This document shows, piece after piece, positions 8,600-16,420 of a stretch of 55,318 nucleotides of DNA. Source of the stretch: JAVBJV01 sp031555315 (GTDB lineage Bacteria; Pseudomonadota; Alphaproteobacteria; Acetobacterales; Acetobacteraceae); assembly GCA_031555315.1 (NCBI GenBank), contig JAVBUO010000041.1, positions 1-55,318 on the forward strand, in the 5' to 3' direction. The position numbers and the translations under genes were made by a program. How positions within the stretch are numbered: the first letter of the stretch is position 1; every line of letters starts with the position of its first letter. The notes under the pieces were generated by a model, which was not told where the DNA came from, did not search any database, and saw nothing but the letters and a program-made list of their open reading frames with translations.

Positions 8600-9857
8600 G
8601 ACACAGGCCGTCACGATCGAGGGAATCGCCGCCGGCGGAGACGGGTTCGCCCGTCTGCCCGGCGGCGACGCCGTTTTCGTGCCTTTCACGCTGCCGGGCG
8701 AACAGGTCGTCGTCCGGCCCGGCAAGCCCGCCACGCTGATCCGCCGCGAAACCGGCAGCCCTGACCGGCAGACGCCTCGTTGCGCGCATTTCGGCACCTG
8801 CGGCGGCTGCACGCTGCAACATTGGGCCGACGCCCCCTATGGTGCGTGGAAGGCTGCGCGTCTGGCCGAAGCGCTGCATCGCGCCGGTTTTCGCGACACC
8901 CCCATCGCCCCCATCGTTCACGCAGGTCCCGGCACGCGCCGGCGCATGGATCTGGCCCTGCGCCGTACCCGGGCCGGCGTGCTGACCGGGTTTCATCCGC
9001 GCCACGGCAGTGTGCCGCTGGATATCCACGCCTGCGCCGTTCTGGCACCGGAACTCGTCGCGCTGATCGCGCCTCTGCGCCGCGTCGCAACCGCGCTGGA
9101 CGCCCTGCTGCGCGAGGGATCGGCGATCGTCAACCTGCTCGATAACGGATCGGACGTGTTGCTGCGCACCGACAAACCGCTTTCAGCGCAGGACCGTCTG
9201 TTGCTGGCCCGCACCGCGCGCGAGCTGGATATCGCCCGCATTGCCTGGGCACAGGGCAATGCCACGCCAGAACCGGTCGCCGCGCTGCGCAAACCGGCCA
9301 TCACCTTCGCGAACGTACAGGTATCGCCACCCCCCGGCGCGTTCCTGCAGGCCACCCGCCTGGGCGAAGACGCCATCGTGCACGCGGTGATGCAGGCACT
9401 GATCGATTTGAAAAAACCGAACCACGTGTTGGCGGATCTGTTTTCCGGCATCGGCACCATCAGTCTGGCACTGGCGGAACGCTTTCGGGTGCATGCCTTC
9501 GAAGGCGCGCACGACGCGCATCAAGCGCTGGATACGGCCTTGCGCAACAGCCGGCAGACCGGACGCGTGCAACCCTTTCATCGCGATCTTAATCGCCAGC
9601 CCCTGTTGCCCAAGGAGCTCGACCGCTTCGACGCCGTCGTTCTCGATCCTCCGTATGCGGGTGCCAAAACACAGATCGAGCAGATCTGCGCATCGAAGCT
9701 GAAACGCGTGATCTATGTCTCCTGCAATCCCGTGGCATTGGCGCACGACGGCGCAAAACTGCACGCGGCAGGCTTCAGGGCGGTATCTGCAGCCCCCGTC
9801 GATCAGTTCTTATGGTCGACGCATCTCGAAAGCATCATCGCCTTGTCACGACAGTGA
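8589..9857 (+). CDS. RlmD/RumA-type RNA uracil-C5 methyltransferase
   Basis: This 422-residue SAM-dependent enzyme should methylate uridines in rRNA or tRNA. The N-terminal TRAM-like beta domain (about 5-50) is followed by the 4Fe-4S cysteines in C-x5-C-x2-C spacing (Cys65, 71, 74) plus Cys149, the RlmD pattern. The SAM site is LADLFSGIGTISLALAERF, the DPPYAGAK segment follows, and VIYVSCNP carries the catalytic cysteine. The start is a TTG at 8589 that overlaps the gcdH stop, suggesting translational coupling although the functions are unrelated. Whether the target is U1939-type 23S rRNA cannot be decided here. Confidence 0.9.
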   Translation: MAAETQAVTIEGIAAGGDGFARLPGGDAVFVPFTLPGEQVVVRPGKPATLIRRETGSPDRQTPRCAHFGTCGGCTLQHWADAPYGAWKAARLAEALHRAGFRDTPIAPIVHAGPGTRRRMDLALRRTRAGVLTGFHPRHGSVPLDIHACAVLAPELVALIAPLRRVATALDALLREGSAIVNLLDNGSDVLLRTDKPLSAQDRLLLARTARELDIARIAWAQGNATPEPVAALRKPAITFANVQVSPPPGAFLQATRLGEDAIVHAVMQALIDLKKPNHVLADLFSGIGTISLALAERFRVHAFEGAHDAHQALDTALRNSRQTGRVQPFHRDLNRQPLLPKELDRFDAVVLDPPYAGAKTQIEQICASKLKRVIYVSCNPVALAHDGAKLHAAGFRAVSAAPVDQFLWSTHLESIIALSRQ

Positions 9858-9950
9858 ATGCGGTCACACCCTTATCACGGTCACTTTTTCTTAATGCGCA
9901 CCCTTTTATTGTGAAAGAACTATAAAGTTGAATTCTACAATTCCTATAAA

Positions 9951-9969
9951 TTGGTATTGATTTTACCAA
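9951..9969 (+). promoter_or_regulatory. Inverted repeat in AT-rich gap upstream of cytochrome c gene
   Basis: The 201-bp spacer 9858-10058 is markedly AT-rich compared with its neighbours and contains TTGGTA (9951-9956) and TACCAA (9964-9969) as an inverted repeat around 7 bp. It also has TATAAA-like stretches. This is the likely promoter/operator region of the cytochrome gene; no firm -35/-10 pair was assigned. Confidence 0.3.
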
Positions 9970-10058
9970 ATACAGACTTTAAGGAAAATGTCTAGAATCT
10001 GCCATCATTCCCGGTCATCATCGGGCCCGCTTCATACTTACACAGAGAAGGTATTTCC

Positions 10059-10421
10059 ATGCGTCGTCTTCTTCTGGCATCCCTGCTGATCCTCCCCTTC
10101 GCGGCCCAGGCCGAAGAAGGGGATGCAACACGCGGCGCCGCTGTTTTCCGCCAGTGCACGGTCTGCCACACCCCAACCGCTGAAAGCCGAGCGACCGGCC
10201 CGGGCCTGCTCGGCGTCGTCGGCCGTCGTGCTGCAAGCGCGGAAGGTTTCAACTATTCGCCGGCAATGCGCGGCTCGGATCTCACCTGGACGGAAGAAAA
10301 TCTGGACAAGTACCTGACCAACCCGAACCAGTTCATCCGCGGCAACCGCATGGCATTTGCGGGCGTGCGCAATCCGCAGCAGCGCGCAGACCTGATCGCC
10401 TATCTGAAAACCCTGCAGTAA
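10059..10421 (+). CDS. Periplasmic class I c-type cytochrome
   Basis: The 120-residue protein has a Sec signal peptide (MRRLLLASLLILPFAAQA) and a single heme-binding motif CTVCH (Cys33, Cys36, His37). The GPGLLGVVGRRAAS segment is typical of cytochrome c2/mitochondrial-type class I cytochromes. The distal axial ligand is probably Met98 in RGNRMAFAG. The final helix ADLIAYLKTLQ is also family-typical. It would shuttle electrons in the periplasm. It is monocistronic: an AT-rich promoter region lies upstream and a strong terminator follows 28 bp after the stop. Confidence 0.93.
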   Translation: MRRLLLASLLILPFAAQAEEGDATRGAAVFRQCTVCHTPTAESRATGPGLLGVVGRRAASAEGFNYSPAMRGSDLTWTEENLDKYLTNPNQFIRGNRMAFAGVRNPQQRADLIAYLKTLQ

Positions 10422-10448
10422 ACGCCAACGCCAAACGGCAGAATGCAC

Positions 10449-10483
10449 AACTCCGCAGATCGCACCGGTCTGCGGAGTTTTCG
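10449..10483 (+). terminator. Rho-independent terminator of cytochrome c gene
   Basis: AACTCCGCAGA (10449-10459) and TCTGCGGAGTT (10469-10479) form a perfect 11-bp stem with a 9-nt loop, running directly into TTTTC. It lies 27 bp after the cytochrome stop and ends transcription on the plus strand. The converging flavin reductase gene ends at 10536. Confidence 0.88.
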
Positions 10484-10535
10484 TCTGCCGAGCCCCTTCA
10501 CGTGACCGGGTGGTTCCACTCCATCACGATCTGCT

Positions 10536-11045
10536 CTAACCCATCGCGCCGAGCCGATGGTAAGAGCGGCCGAAATACATCAGCCCTTCGCTTGTATTCC
10601 CCATACGGATCGCCATCACTTCCGCGAACAGAACGCTGTGCGTGCCGACCTCGGTCACCTGCACGATCCGGCAATCGAACGACACCACAGCATCGTGCAG
10701 CACCGGCGCGCCGGTCACCGCCCGATCCCATCCGGCAGCAGCGAAACGCGCCTCCATCGTGTCACCGTCGAAGCCGGCAAATTTGTTCGACAGTACCTCC
10801 TGCGACGCCGCCAGCGTGTTCACGCACAGAACGCCATTGCGCTTGAAAACCGCATTCAGTGCGCTGCCCCGGTTCATGCAGACCAGCAGCGTCGGCGGAT
10901 CGTCGGTCACGCTGCAAACCGCGGATGCCGTAAACCCGCACCGTCCTGCCTGCCCATCGCTGGTCACGACATTCACCGCGGCCCCCAACCTGGCCATCGA
11001 TTCGCGATAGGCTTCGCGCGTTACCGCCATCCGGAAAATCTCCAT
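10536..11045 (-). CDS. Flavin reductase family protein (FMN-binding split barrel)
   Basis: The 169-residue protein matches the NAD(P)H:flavin reductase component of two-component monooxygenases. Visible segments are MARLGAAVNVVTSDG (about 17-31), GRCGFTASAVCSVTDDPPTLLVCMNR (FMN-binding), FAGFDGDTMEARF, GAPVLHDAVVSFDCRI, and the THSVLFAEVMAIR stretch. The chosen ATG at 11045 (MEIFRMAVTREAYRESM) gives the usual length and has GGAAAG upstream; the frame stays open 400 bp further but without conserved sequence. It supplies reduced FMN/FAD to an oxygenase not present here. It is divergent from an unknown gene across a 71-bp gap holding a large inverted repeat. Confidence 0.88.
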   Translation of the reverse strand: MEIFRMAVTREAYRESMARLGAAVNVVTSDGQAGRCGFTASAVCSVTDDPPTLLVCMNRGSALNAVFKRNGVLCVNTLAASQEVLSNKFAGFDGDTMEARFAAAGWDRAVTGAPVLHDAVVSFDCRIVQVTEVGTHSVLFAEVMAIRMGNTSEGLMYFGRSYHRLGAMG

Positions 11046-11091
11046 CAACTTTCCGGACGATAACACAGCCTTAACCACGCGTCTGCTAAAC

Positions 11092-11116
11092 GGAGTGTTC
11101 GTCCGGAGAACACTCC
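11092..11116. promoter_or_regulatory. 25-bp inverted repeat abutting a start codon
   Basis: GGAGTGTTC (11092-11100) and GAACACTCC (11108-11116) form a perfect 9-bp inverted repeat around GTCCGGA, ending exactly one base before the ATG at 11117. The likely ribosome-binding site (CGGAG, 11104-11108) lies in the loop and first stem base. In RNA this would be a stable hairpin over the translation start; in DNA it could be an operator shared with the divergent flavin reductase. Confidence 0.6.
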
Positions 11117-12049
11117 ATGGCAAGCACCATATCCATTCTTGTACCCGGTGTTCTACCACTGCCATTGCCACGTGGCGAAACAGGTGCAGCACAGACGGCA
11201 ACGCAGACCGCCGCCGCGCCGCTGCCCGTTCCGGGCGTGATCGTCCCTGTGTCCCTTCCCGCCCCCCTGACACAGGCCGTGCTGCGGCTGCTGCCGCCGG
11301 TCCCTCCTGCAACACCACGCGCCGATGCCACCACGCACCTTTCACTGCCCTTGATCGCCACAGCGTCTCTTCTCGCCGAAACGGTGCTCGCCCCCCGCGA
11401 CGAAGCCTCGGAACGCGTATCTCCGGCAGGCTGGATATTCCCTCCCTTGCCACCGGCCGAGACGACCGATGCGCAACGCGCCTGCTCGGCCCTGTCGTCG
11501 GGACTGCTGACCCCGGCTCTGCTGCGGCAGGCTTACGGCCTTGACGCCGGCATCGCGGCCACCTCCAACCCGGATGCCGCGCTGATCCAGATCGTCCGGC
11601 AGACCGCCGCGCTGATCGGATACCGTCTGGCGATCGCCGTCGAGTTCAAGCAAATCAGCCGCAAGGATCTGTTCGGCATCGGCGAAGCCCCCGACACGCC
11701 ACTCGCGTTGCTGGCACAGAGCTTTCTACCCGCCATCCTGAGCGAACTTCCGTTCCGCGATCATCGCATCATGCTGGCCATGGCGACCACGCGCACTTCT
11801 TTCGTGCCGACGCCGCGCATTGTGCTGCATCTACCTTACCAGACCAGCGATGCGCGCATTGCGGCCGCGTCGGCAGGATATCGCCGGCTTTACGACCCAG
11901 CGGCGCGCGATCGCGCGCCTTTTACGCTGCGCCCCTGCAACCTCGCACTGACCCCCGAGGTCACCGTTTCCGGCCTGCAGCTTTCAGCGCCCATCCTGGT
12001 CGACGGTCATCACTGGGGCTGCCTGCGTCTCGCCTATCGCCGCGACTGA
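11117..12049 (+). CDS. Protein of unknown function (PAS/sensor-like C-terminal motif)
   Basis: The 310-residue protein has no signal peptide. The first 130 residues are Pro/Val/Ala-rich and low in complexity. From about residue 130 it is globular (LIQIVRQTAALIGYRLAIAV, FLPAILSELPFRDHRIMLAM). It ends with SAPILVDGHHWGCLRLAYRR, which resembles the end of an extracytoplasmic or PAS-like domain often seen before signalling domains in Acetobacteraceae chemoreceptors (from memory, not tested). No transmembrane helix, kinase, HAMP or methyl-accepting region is present, so it may be a solitary sensory or adaptor domain. It sits directly behind an unusual 25-bp inverted repeat. Function is not assigned. 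Confidence 0.6.
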   Translation: MASTISILVPGVLPLPLPRGETGAAQTATQTAAAPLPVPGVIVPVSLPAPLTQAVLRLLPPVPPATPRADATTHLSLPLIATASLLAETVLAPRDEASERVSPAGWIFPPLPPAETTDAQRACSALSSGLLTPALLRQAYGLDAGIAATSNPDAALIQIVRQTAALIGYRLAIAVEFKQISRKDLFGIGEAPDTPLALLAQSFLPAILSELPFRDHRIMLAMATTRTSFVPTPRIVLHLPYQTSDARIAAASAGYRRLYDPAARDRAPFTLRPCNLALTPEVTVSGLQLSAPILVDGHHWGCLRLAYRRD

Positions 12050-12092
12050 GGTTAGTCTGGTGTGATCAACCGCCTTGGGGAGAACATCAGAC

Positions 12093-12791
12093 ATGACCAG
12101 CATCACCATTAAAGCCTCTGACAGCACCGGCAGTTTTTCAGCTTACGTGGCCGAACCCGCGAGCAAACCCGCCGGCGCGGTCGTCGTGATTCAGGAGATT
12201 TTCGGCATCAATGCGGCCCTGCGCGCCACGGCCGACTGGATTGCCCGGATGGGCTTCATCGCCATCTGTCCCGATCTGTTCTGGCGCCTGGAACCCGGCG
12301 TGGATATCACCGACAAAACCAAGGCCGAATGGGACAAGGCCATCGATCTGATGAACCGCTTCGACCAGGCCAAGGGCATCGAGGATCTGAAGACCACGCT
12401 GGCCACCGCACGCAGCTATCCGGGCAGCAACGGCAAGGCCGGTACGATCGGCTTCTGCCTGGGCGGACGTCTAGCGTTCATGATGGCGCAGCAATCGGAC
12501 GCGGATTGCAACATCAGCTATTACGGCGTCGGCCTGGAAGGCTTGGCCGCTGAAGTGGGCAGCATCAAGAAGCCGCTGCTGATCCATATCGCCGAGAACG
12601 ACGAATACGTTCCCCCCGACGCCCGCACAAAAATCCTGGACGGAATCAAAGGCAACGCACAGATCGCTGCGCATGTGTATCCGGCGGTCAACCACGCTTT
12701 TGCGCGCGTCAACGGCGTCAACGAGAACATCCGCGCCGCGACCATCGCCAACGGGCGCAGCGCCGAACTGCTGGCACGCACACTCGCATGA
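12093..12791 (+). CDS. Dienelactone hydrolase family protein
   Basis: The 232-residue cytoplasmic hydrolase has the DLH layout. VVVIQEIFGINAALRATADWIA is at about 30-50. The nucleophile elbow GFCLGGRLAFM contains Cys122 instead of serine. IHIAENDEYVPPDARTKI supplies the aspartate, and YPAVNHAFARVNG supplies the histidine. Such enzymes open dienelactones in chloroaromatic breakdown but many members have other ester substrates. The ATG at 12093 has GGGGAG about 9 bp upstream. Its stop overlaps the next start by 4 bp (ATGA, 12788-12791), so both are co-translated. Confidence 0.92.
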   Translation: MTSITIKASDSTGSFSAYVAEPASKPAGAVVVIQEIFGINAALRATADWIARMGFIAICPDLFWRLEPGVDITDKTKAEWDKAIDLMNRFDQAKGIEDLKTTLATARSYPGSNGKAGTIGFCLGGRLAFMMAQQSDADCNISYYGVGLEGLAAEVGSIKKPLLIHIAENDEYVPPDARTKILDGIKGNAQIAAHVYPAVNHAFARVNGVNENIRAATIANGRSAELLARTLA

Positions 12792-14035
12792 CCCTGCATC
12801 GCCGCCCGTTTCTGGCGGCGACTCTGGCGCTGCCTGCACTCGCCACGCAGGCAGCGGCCGAACGCGTAGCATTCGACTGGGACGGGCTGAGGGCGCTCTG
12901 CCTCAAGCCGTTGCGCGATCGCATGGCGGCGTTCACGGGCCCAGGGCTGTTAAAGTCGTGGGAGACACAGGGCACCGAAACCGCGTTCGACCGCACCCAG
13001 GCGAACGCCGCCTACGTCTACGACAACGCGGTTGCCGGCATCGCGCTGCTGGCCTGCGGTGAAACCGAAGCCGCGAGCAGGATCGGCACGGCGCTATTGC
13101 TCTATCAGCAGCAGGACCGCTTCTGGCGTGACGGGCGGTTACGCAATGCTTATCTCCCCGGCCCGGTCAGCGCCGCGCACATGCCGGGCTGGTGGGACAC
13201 CACCACATCACGCTGGGTCGAGGACGCCTACCACGCGGGCACCGCAACCGGTGTGATGGGGTGGGCGATGCTGCTGTGGATCGCGCTATGGGAAGCCACG
13301 CGGGACGCCGGCTTTCGCGACGCAGCCCTGCGCGCCGCCGACTGGCTGGACGTCAACATGCGCAGCTCGCGCGGTTATCGGGGCGGTTTTCTGGGGCACG
13401 AACCAGCCCCCGCGCGGCAGGACTGGATTTCCACCGAACAGAATTTCGATCTGTACGCCGCGTTCAAGCGCCTCGGCCACGGCGACGGGGCGGCGCTGGC
13501 GTGGCGTGCCGTCGATGCGATGTGGGACGCGGACGAACAGCGCTACCTGACCGGCCTGCTGCCCGACGGCGCCCCCAACCGGCTCTCGGCGCTGGACGCC
13601 AATGTCTGGCCGCTGCTGAGCCCCGATACGCCCCCTGCGCACGAAGCTGCTCGCAACTGGGTGCTGAGCCACCACCAGGTACCCGCCACCCGCACCGATT
13701 TCAAAGGGCTGGATTTCAACGACGATCGCGATGGGATCTGGATGGAAGGCACCGCCTTCACGGCGCTGACGCTGCGCAAGCGCGCATGGCTTTCCCTACC
13801 CTCTGACATCGCCACGGCAGCACGTTTCTGCCAGACGCTGAAAGAGCAGATCTCGCCATCCGGCTTTATCTGGGCGACCGACGTGCCGTCGCTGTCTACG
13901 GGTCTGTCCACCGGGATCGATCCCACCACCCCCGACTTCCGCTACCCACGCCGCCCGCATCTGGCACCCACGGCATGGGCCGTGCTGGCAGCGGGCGCGA
14001 TCAATCCATTCACTGCTTTCAGGAAGGCTGATTAA
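12788..14035 (+). CDS. Exported protein with (alpha/alpha)6-toroid-like sequence, function unknown
   Basis: The 415-residue protein begins MTLHRRPFLAATLALPALAT, an exported N-terminus with an RR pair that could be Tat or Sec, cleaved after AAA. The mature part is rich in Trp and Asp and built of helix pairs: WRDGRLRNAYLPG, WVEDAYHAGTATGVMGWAMLLWIALWEAT, DWISTEQNFDLYAAFKRLG, and DRDGIWMEGTAFTALTLRKRAWL. The ISTEQN and GIWMEGTA patterns recall six-hairpin glycosidase-like folds (family 88/105 hydrolases and similar), but no family was recognised with certainty. It is translationally coupled to the dienelactone hydrolase. Role in periplasmic carbohydrate metabolism is inference only. Confidence 0.7.
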   Translation: MTLHRRPFLAATLALPALATQAAAERVAFDWDGLRALCLKPLRDRMAAFTGPGLLKSWETQGTETAFDRTQANAAYVYDNAVAGIALLACGETEAASRIGTALLLYQQQDRFWRDGRLRNAYLPGPVSAAHMPGWWDTTTSRWVEDAYHAGTATGVMGWAMLLWIALWEATRDAGFRDAALRAADWLDVNMRSSRGYRGGFLGHEPAPARQDWISTEQNFDLYAAFKRLGHGDGAALAWRAVDAMWDADEQRYLTGLLPDGAPNRLSALDANVWPLLSPDTPPAHEAARNWVLSHHQVPATRTDFKGLDFNDDRDGIWMEGTAFTALTLRKRAWLSLPSDIATAARFCQTLKEQISPSGFIWATDVPSLSTGLSTGIDPTTPDFRYPRRPHLAPTAWAVLAAGAINPFTAFRKAD

Positions 14036-14110
14036 CTGCCGACCACAGCATGGAAGCATGCTCCAACACTGCCATTGCTGACGGCTGTCACCTCAGCGCC
14101 CGCGAGCAAT

Positions 14111-14143
14111 GAAAAACCCCCTGCAGGCTAGGCCGGCAGGGGG
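14111..14143 (-). terminator. Rho-independent terminator of tctBA
   Basis: CCCCCTGC (14117-14124) pairs with GCAGGGGG (14136-14143) around an 11-nt loop. On the minus strand the stem is followed by TTTTTC (14111-14116). It lies 23 bp beyond the tctA stop, so it ends the tctBA transcript. Confidence 0.8.
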
Positions 14144-14165
14144 TAAAATTACCGTCAGAGCGGCA

Positions 14166-15704
14166 TTACGCCATACTAAGCGCTTCTCTTCGCGCCTTCG
14201 CTGCCTTTCTGAACTTGTTCAGATGCAGAAAGACCTGAACCCCGATCAGCACCACGCACAGAGTCAGGAACAGTGCGCTGATCCAGTGCTCAAAGCTGTA
14301 GAACGATCCCAGATCGCCCCGCGACAGACGCATCGCGCGGCGGAAGTTCTCTTCCATGCGCGGCCCCAGCACGAAGCCCAGCAGAACCGGCGCCGGATGG
14401 AAGCCCAACCGCAGCAGACCATAGCCGAAGAGCCCGATCCCGAGTGTCACGATCACTTCGAAGATATCGTTGCTCGAGCTGTAGACCCCGATGCAAATGA
14501 AGAACAGCGCGCTGGGGAACAGATACTTGTAGGGAATGGTCAGCAGCTTCACCCAGACGCCGATCATCGGCACGTTCAGGATGACCAGCAGGATGTTGCC
14601 GATCCAGAAGCTGGCGATCAGCCCCCAGAAGATATCCGGATGTTCGATGATCAGCTGCGGACCCGGGGTGATCCCCTGAATGATCAGAGCCCCCAGCAGC
14701 AGTGCCATCACCGAGTCCCCCGGGATCCCCAGGCTCATCGTCGGGATGAAGTCGCCCTGCACGGCCGAATGGGTAGACGCTTCGGGGCTCGCCACACCGG
14801 CGATCTGGCCGGTGCCGAACTTTTCGGGATGACGCGACAGTTTCTTTTCCGTCGCATAGGCGATGAACGACGCGATGGTCGGCCCGGTGCCAGGGATCAG
14901 CGAACACAGACTGCCGACCAGCGTGCCGCGGATCATCGGCCAGCCGCCTTCCTTCATGTCTTGTTTCGTCGGGCGCATGTCGCGCATGCTGATCTTGGTA
15001 TCGCGCGTGCTGATCGGCGCAACGTTGTTCACACTCTTGATGAATTCGGCGAACCCGAACAGGCCGAGCGCCAGCGCGACAAGTTCGATACCGTTCTGCA
15101 GATGCAGGATACCGAAGGTGAAACGCGGCGTCCCGGTCATCACGTCGCTGCCGACCAGGCCGAGCAGCAGCCCGAGGATGGTCATCGCGATGCCCTTTAG
15201 CGGCGATCCCTTGGCCAGAGTGGATCCGGCCAGCAGCCCCAGCATCATCAGCGAGCAGATTTCCCACGGCCCGAAATGCAGCGCCACGTTGACCAGAATG
15301 GGCGCGAAGAAAATCATCTGGATGATACCGAACGACGCGCCGACGAACGATGCGAACATCGTGATCCCCAGCGCCACACCGCCGCGTCCCTGCTTCGTCA
15401 GCGGATAACCGTCCAGGCAGGTGACCGCATGCGGAGGATGGCAGGGCAGGTTCAGCAGGATCGAACAGATCGCCCCGCCGTACTGCGCGCCATAATAGAT
15501 CCCCGCCAGCATCAGCAGCGCCGACACCGCCGGCATGCCGAACGTCAGCGGCAGAAGGATCGAGATCGCCGCCATCACCCCAAGCCCGGGCAGCACGCCG
15601 ACGATGTTGCCGATCAGAACACCGACAAAGCACCACAGAAGATTATGGAGCTGAAAAGCGACGGTGAACCCGTGACCGAGACCCAGTAAAGCTTCCCAAA
15701 ACAT
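14166..15704 (-). CDS. tctA: Tripartite tricarboxylate transporter permease TctA
   Basis: This 512-residue large membrane subunit of a TTT-family carrier imports di/tricarboxylates with a periplasmic binding protein. Conserved TctA stretches are visible: GLLPGLGVMAAISILLPLTFGMPAVSALLMLAGIYYGAQYGG near 38-80, CLDGYPLTKQGRGGVAL, LVGSLCSLIPGTGPTIASFIAYATEKKLSRHPEKFGTGQIAGVASPE (central hairpin), and LGIPGDSVMALLLGALIIQGITPGP. It follows tctB by 14 bp and is closed by a terminator. No tctC (binding protein) is in the window, so the substrate is unknown. Confidence 0.95.
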   Translation of the reverse strand: MFWEALLGLGHGFTVAFQLHNLLWCFVGVLIGNIVGVLPGLGVMAAISILLPLTFGMPAVSALLMLAGIYYGAQYGGAICSILLNLPCHPPHAVTCLDGYPLTKQGRGGVALGITMFASFVGASFGIIQMIFFAPILVNVALHFGPWEICSLMMLGLLAGSTLAKGSPLKGIAMTILGLLLGLVGSDVMTGTPRFTFGILHLQNGIELVALALGLFGFAEFIKSVNNVAPISTRDTKISMRDMRPTKQDMKEGGWPMIRGTLVGSLCSLIPGTGPTIASFIAYATEKKLSRHPEKFGTGQIAGVASPEASTHSAVQGDFIPTMSLGIPGDSVMALLLGALIIQGITPGPQLIIEHPDIFWGLIASFWIGNILLVILNVPMIGVWVKLLTIPYKYLFPSALFFICIGVYSSSNDIFEVIVTLGIGLFGYGLLRLGFHPAPVLLGFVLGPRMEENFRRAMRLSRGDLGSFYSFEHWISALFLTLCVVLIGVQVFLHLNKFRKAAKARREALSMA

Positions 15705-15718
15705 GAGCGATCACCCAA

Positions 15719-16204
15719 TCAAAACCAACGGAACAAAGGGAACTGGACCTGCAGCACATAGTGGAACAACAGGACGCCAAAGATGGTGATGCCGATCGCC
15801 AGCAGGGCCGACCCGAGCCACGTGGACTTCTGGTCACCCATGGCGGAAATGAACACGCACCCAAACGTTGCGGGAATAAACCCGGCGTATTTCCCCAAAA
15901 TGATGAATGCCAGGACACCCAGCACGATGCAGATCTTGCCGCGCCATTCCGGCTTGTCGGTGATGCCGCCATGGCCATGGTCATCCGCAGCCGGCGCACT
16001 GCCGTCGCTGAAGATAGACCCAACCAATTGGATCGCACCAATCAGAACCAGAACGCACCCCAAAATGACGGGGAAGAACCCTGGTCCCATATGTTTGAGC
16101 GTGCCGACATCGTACCCTTGGGCAATCACAACGGCACCGGCGCCGATTGTGATCAGCAACACCCCCGCCCAGAAGTCCCGATTTACCAACAATGAAAGAA
16201 TCAT
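15719..16204 (-). CDS. tctB: Tripartite tricarboxylate transporter small permease TctB
   Basis: The 161-residue protein has four hydrophobic segments. The first pair contains DFWAGVLLITIGAGAVVIAQGYDVGTLKHMGPGFFP, the hallmark of TctB (YxxGTxxxMGPGFFP). The second pair is CIVLGVLAFIILGKYAGFIPATFGCVFISAMG and the C-terminal ALLAIGITIFGVLLFHYVLQV. It forms the small membrane subunit with TctA. The ATG has GAGGGGGG upstream. It is the first gene of the tctBA unit; the AT-rich region before it should hold the promoter. Confidence 0.92.
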   Translation of the reverse strand: MILSLLVNRDFWAGVLLITIGAGAVVIAQGYDVGTLKHMGPGFFPVILGCVLVLIGAIQLVGSIFSDGSAPAADDHGHGGITDKPEWRGKICIVLGVLAFIILGKYAGFIPATFGCVFISAMGDQKSTWLGSALLAIGITIFGVLLFHYVLQVQFPLFRWF

Positions 16205-16420
16205 TGCCCCCCCTCGAAAACATCAACCTAGAAGGGAAATAAGTCGCGTTCTTTTGCCTGCCCGTCAACGCAAGAACATTCGTTTTCCGGGAATAAGGCG
16301 TAAAAAAGCCAAGATTCGGTAAAAAAACAGCTCTGTGGCAGGTAATTTTGAAACGATCGTAACGGTAGAGGCTTATATTACCATAATTTTCGTGCCGGTA
16401 ATTAAAATGATCGGCGTATT
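16205..16420. promoter_or_regulatory. AT-rich intergenic region upstream of tctB
   Basis: This 216-bp spacer separates cobT from tctB and is much more AT-rich than the surroundings. It holds GTGGCAGGTAATT (16335-16347) and a related GTGCCGGTAATT (16392-16403) in the same direction, 57 bp apart, possibly regulator sites. Minus-strand T-runs lie after a weak ACAG/CTGT stem (16328-16340), perhaps the cobT terminator. No open frame is supported. Confidence 0.35.
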
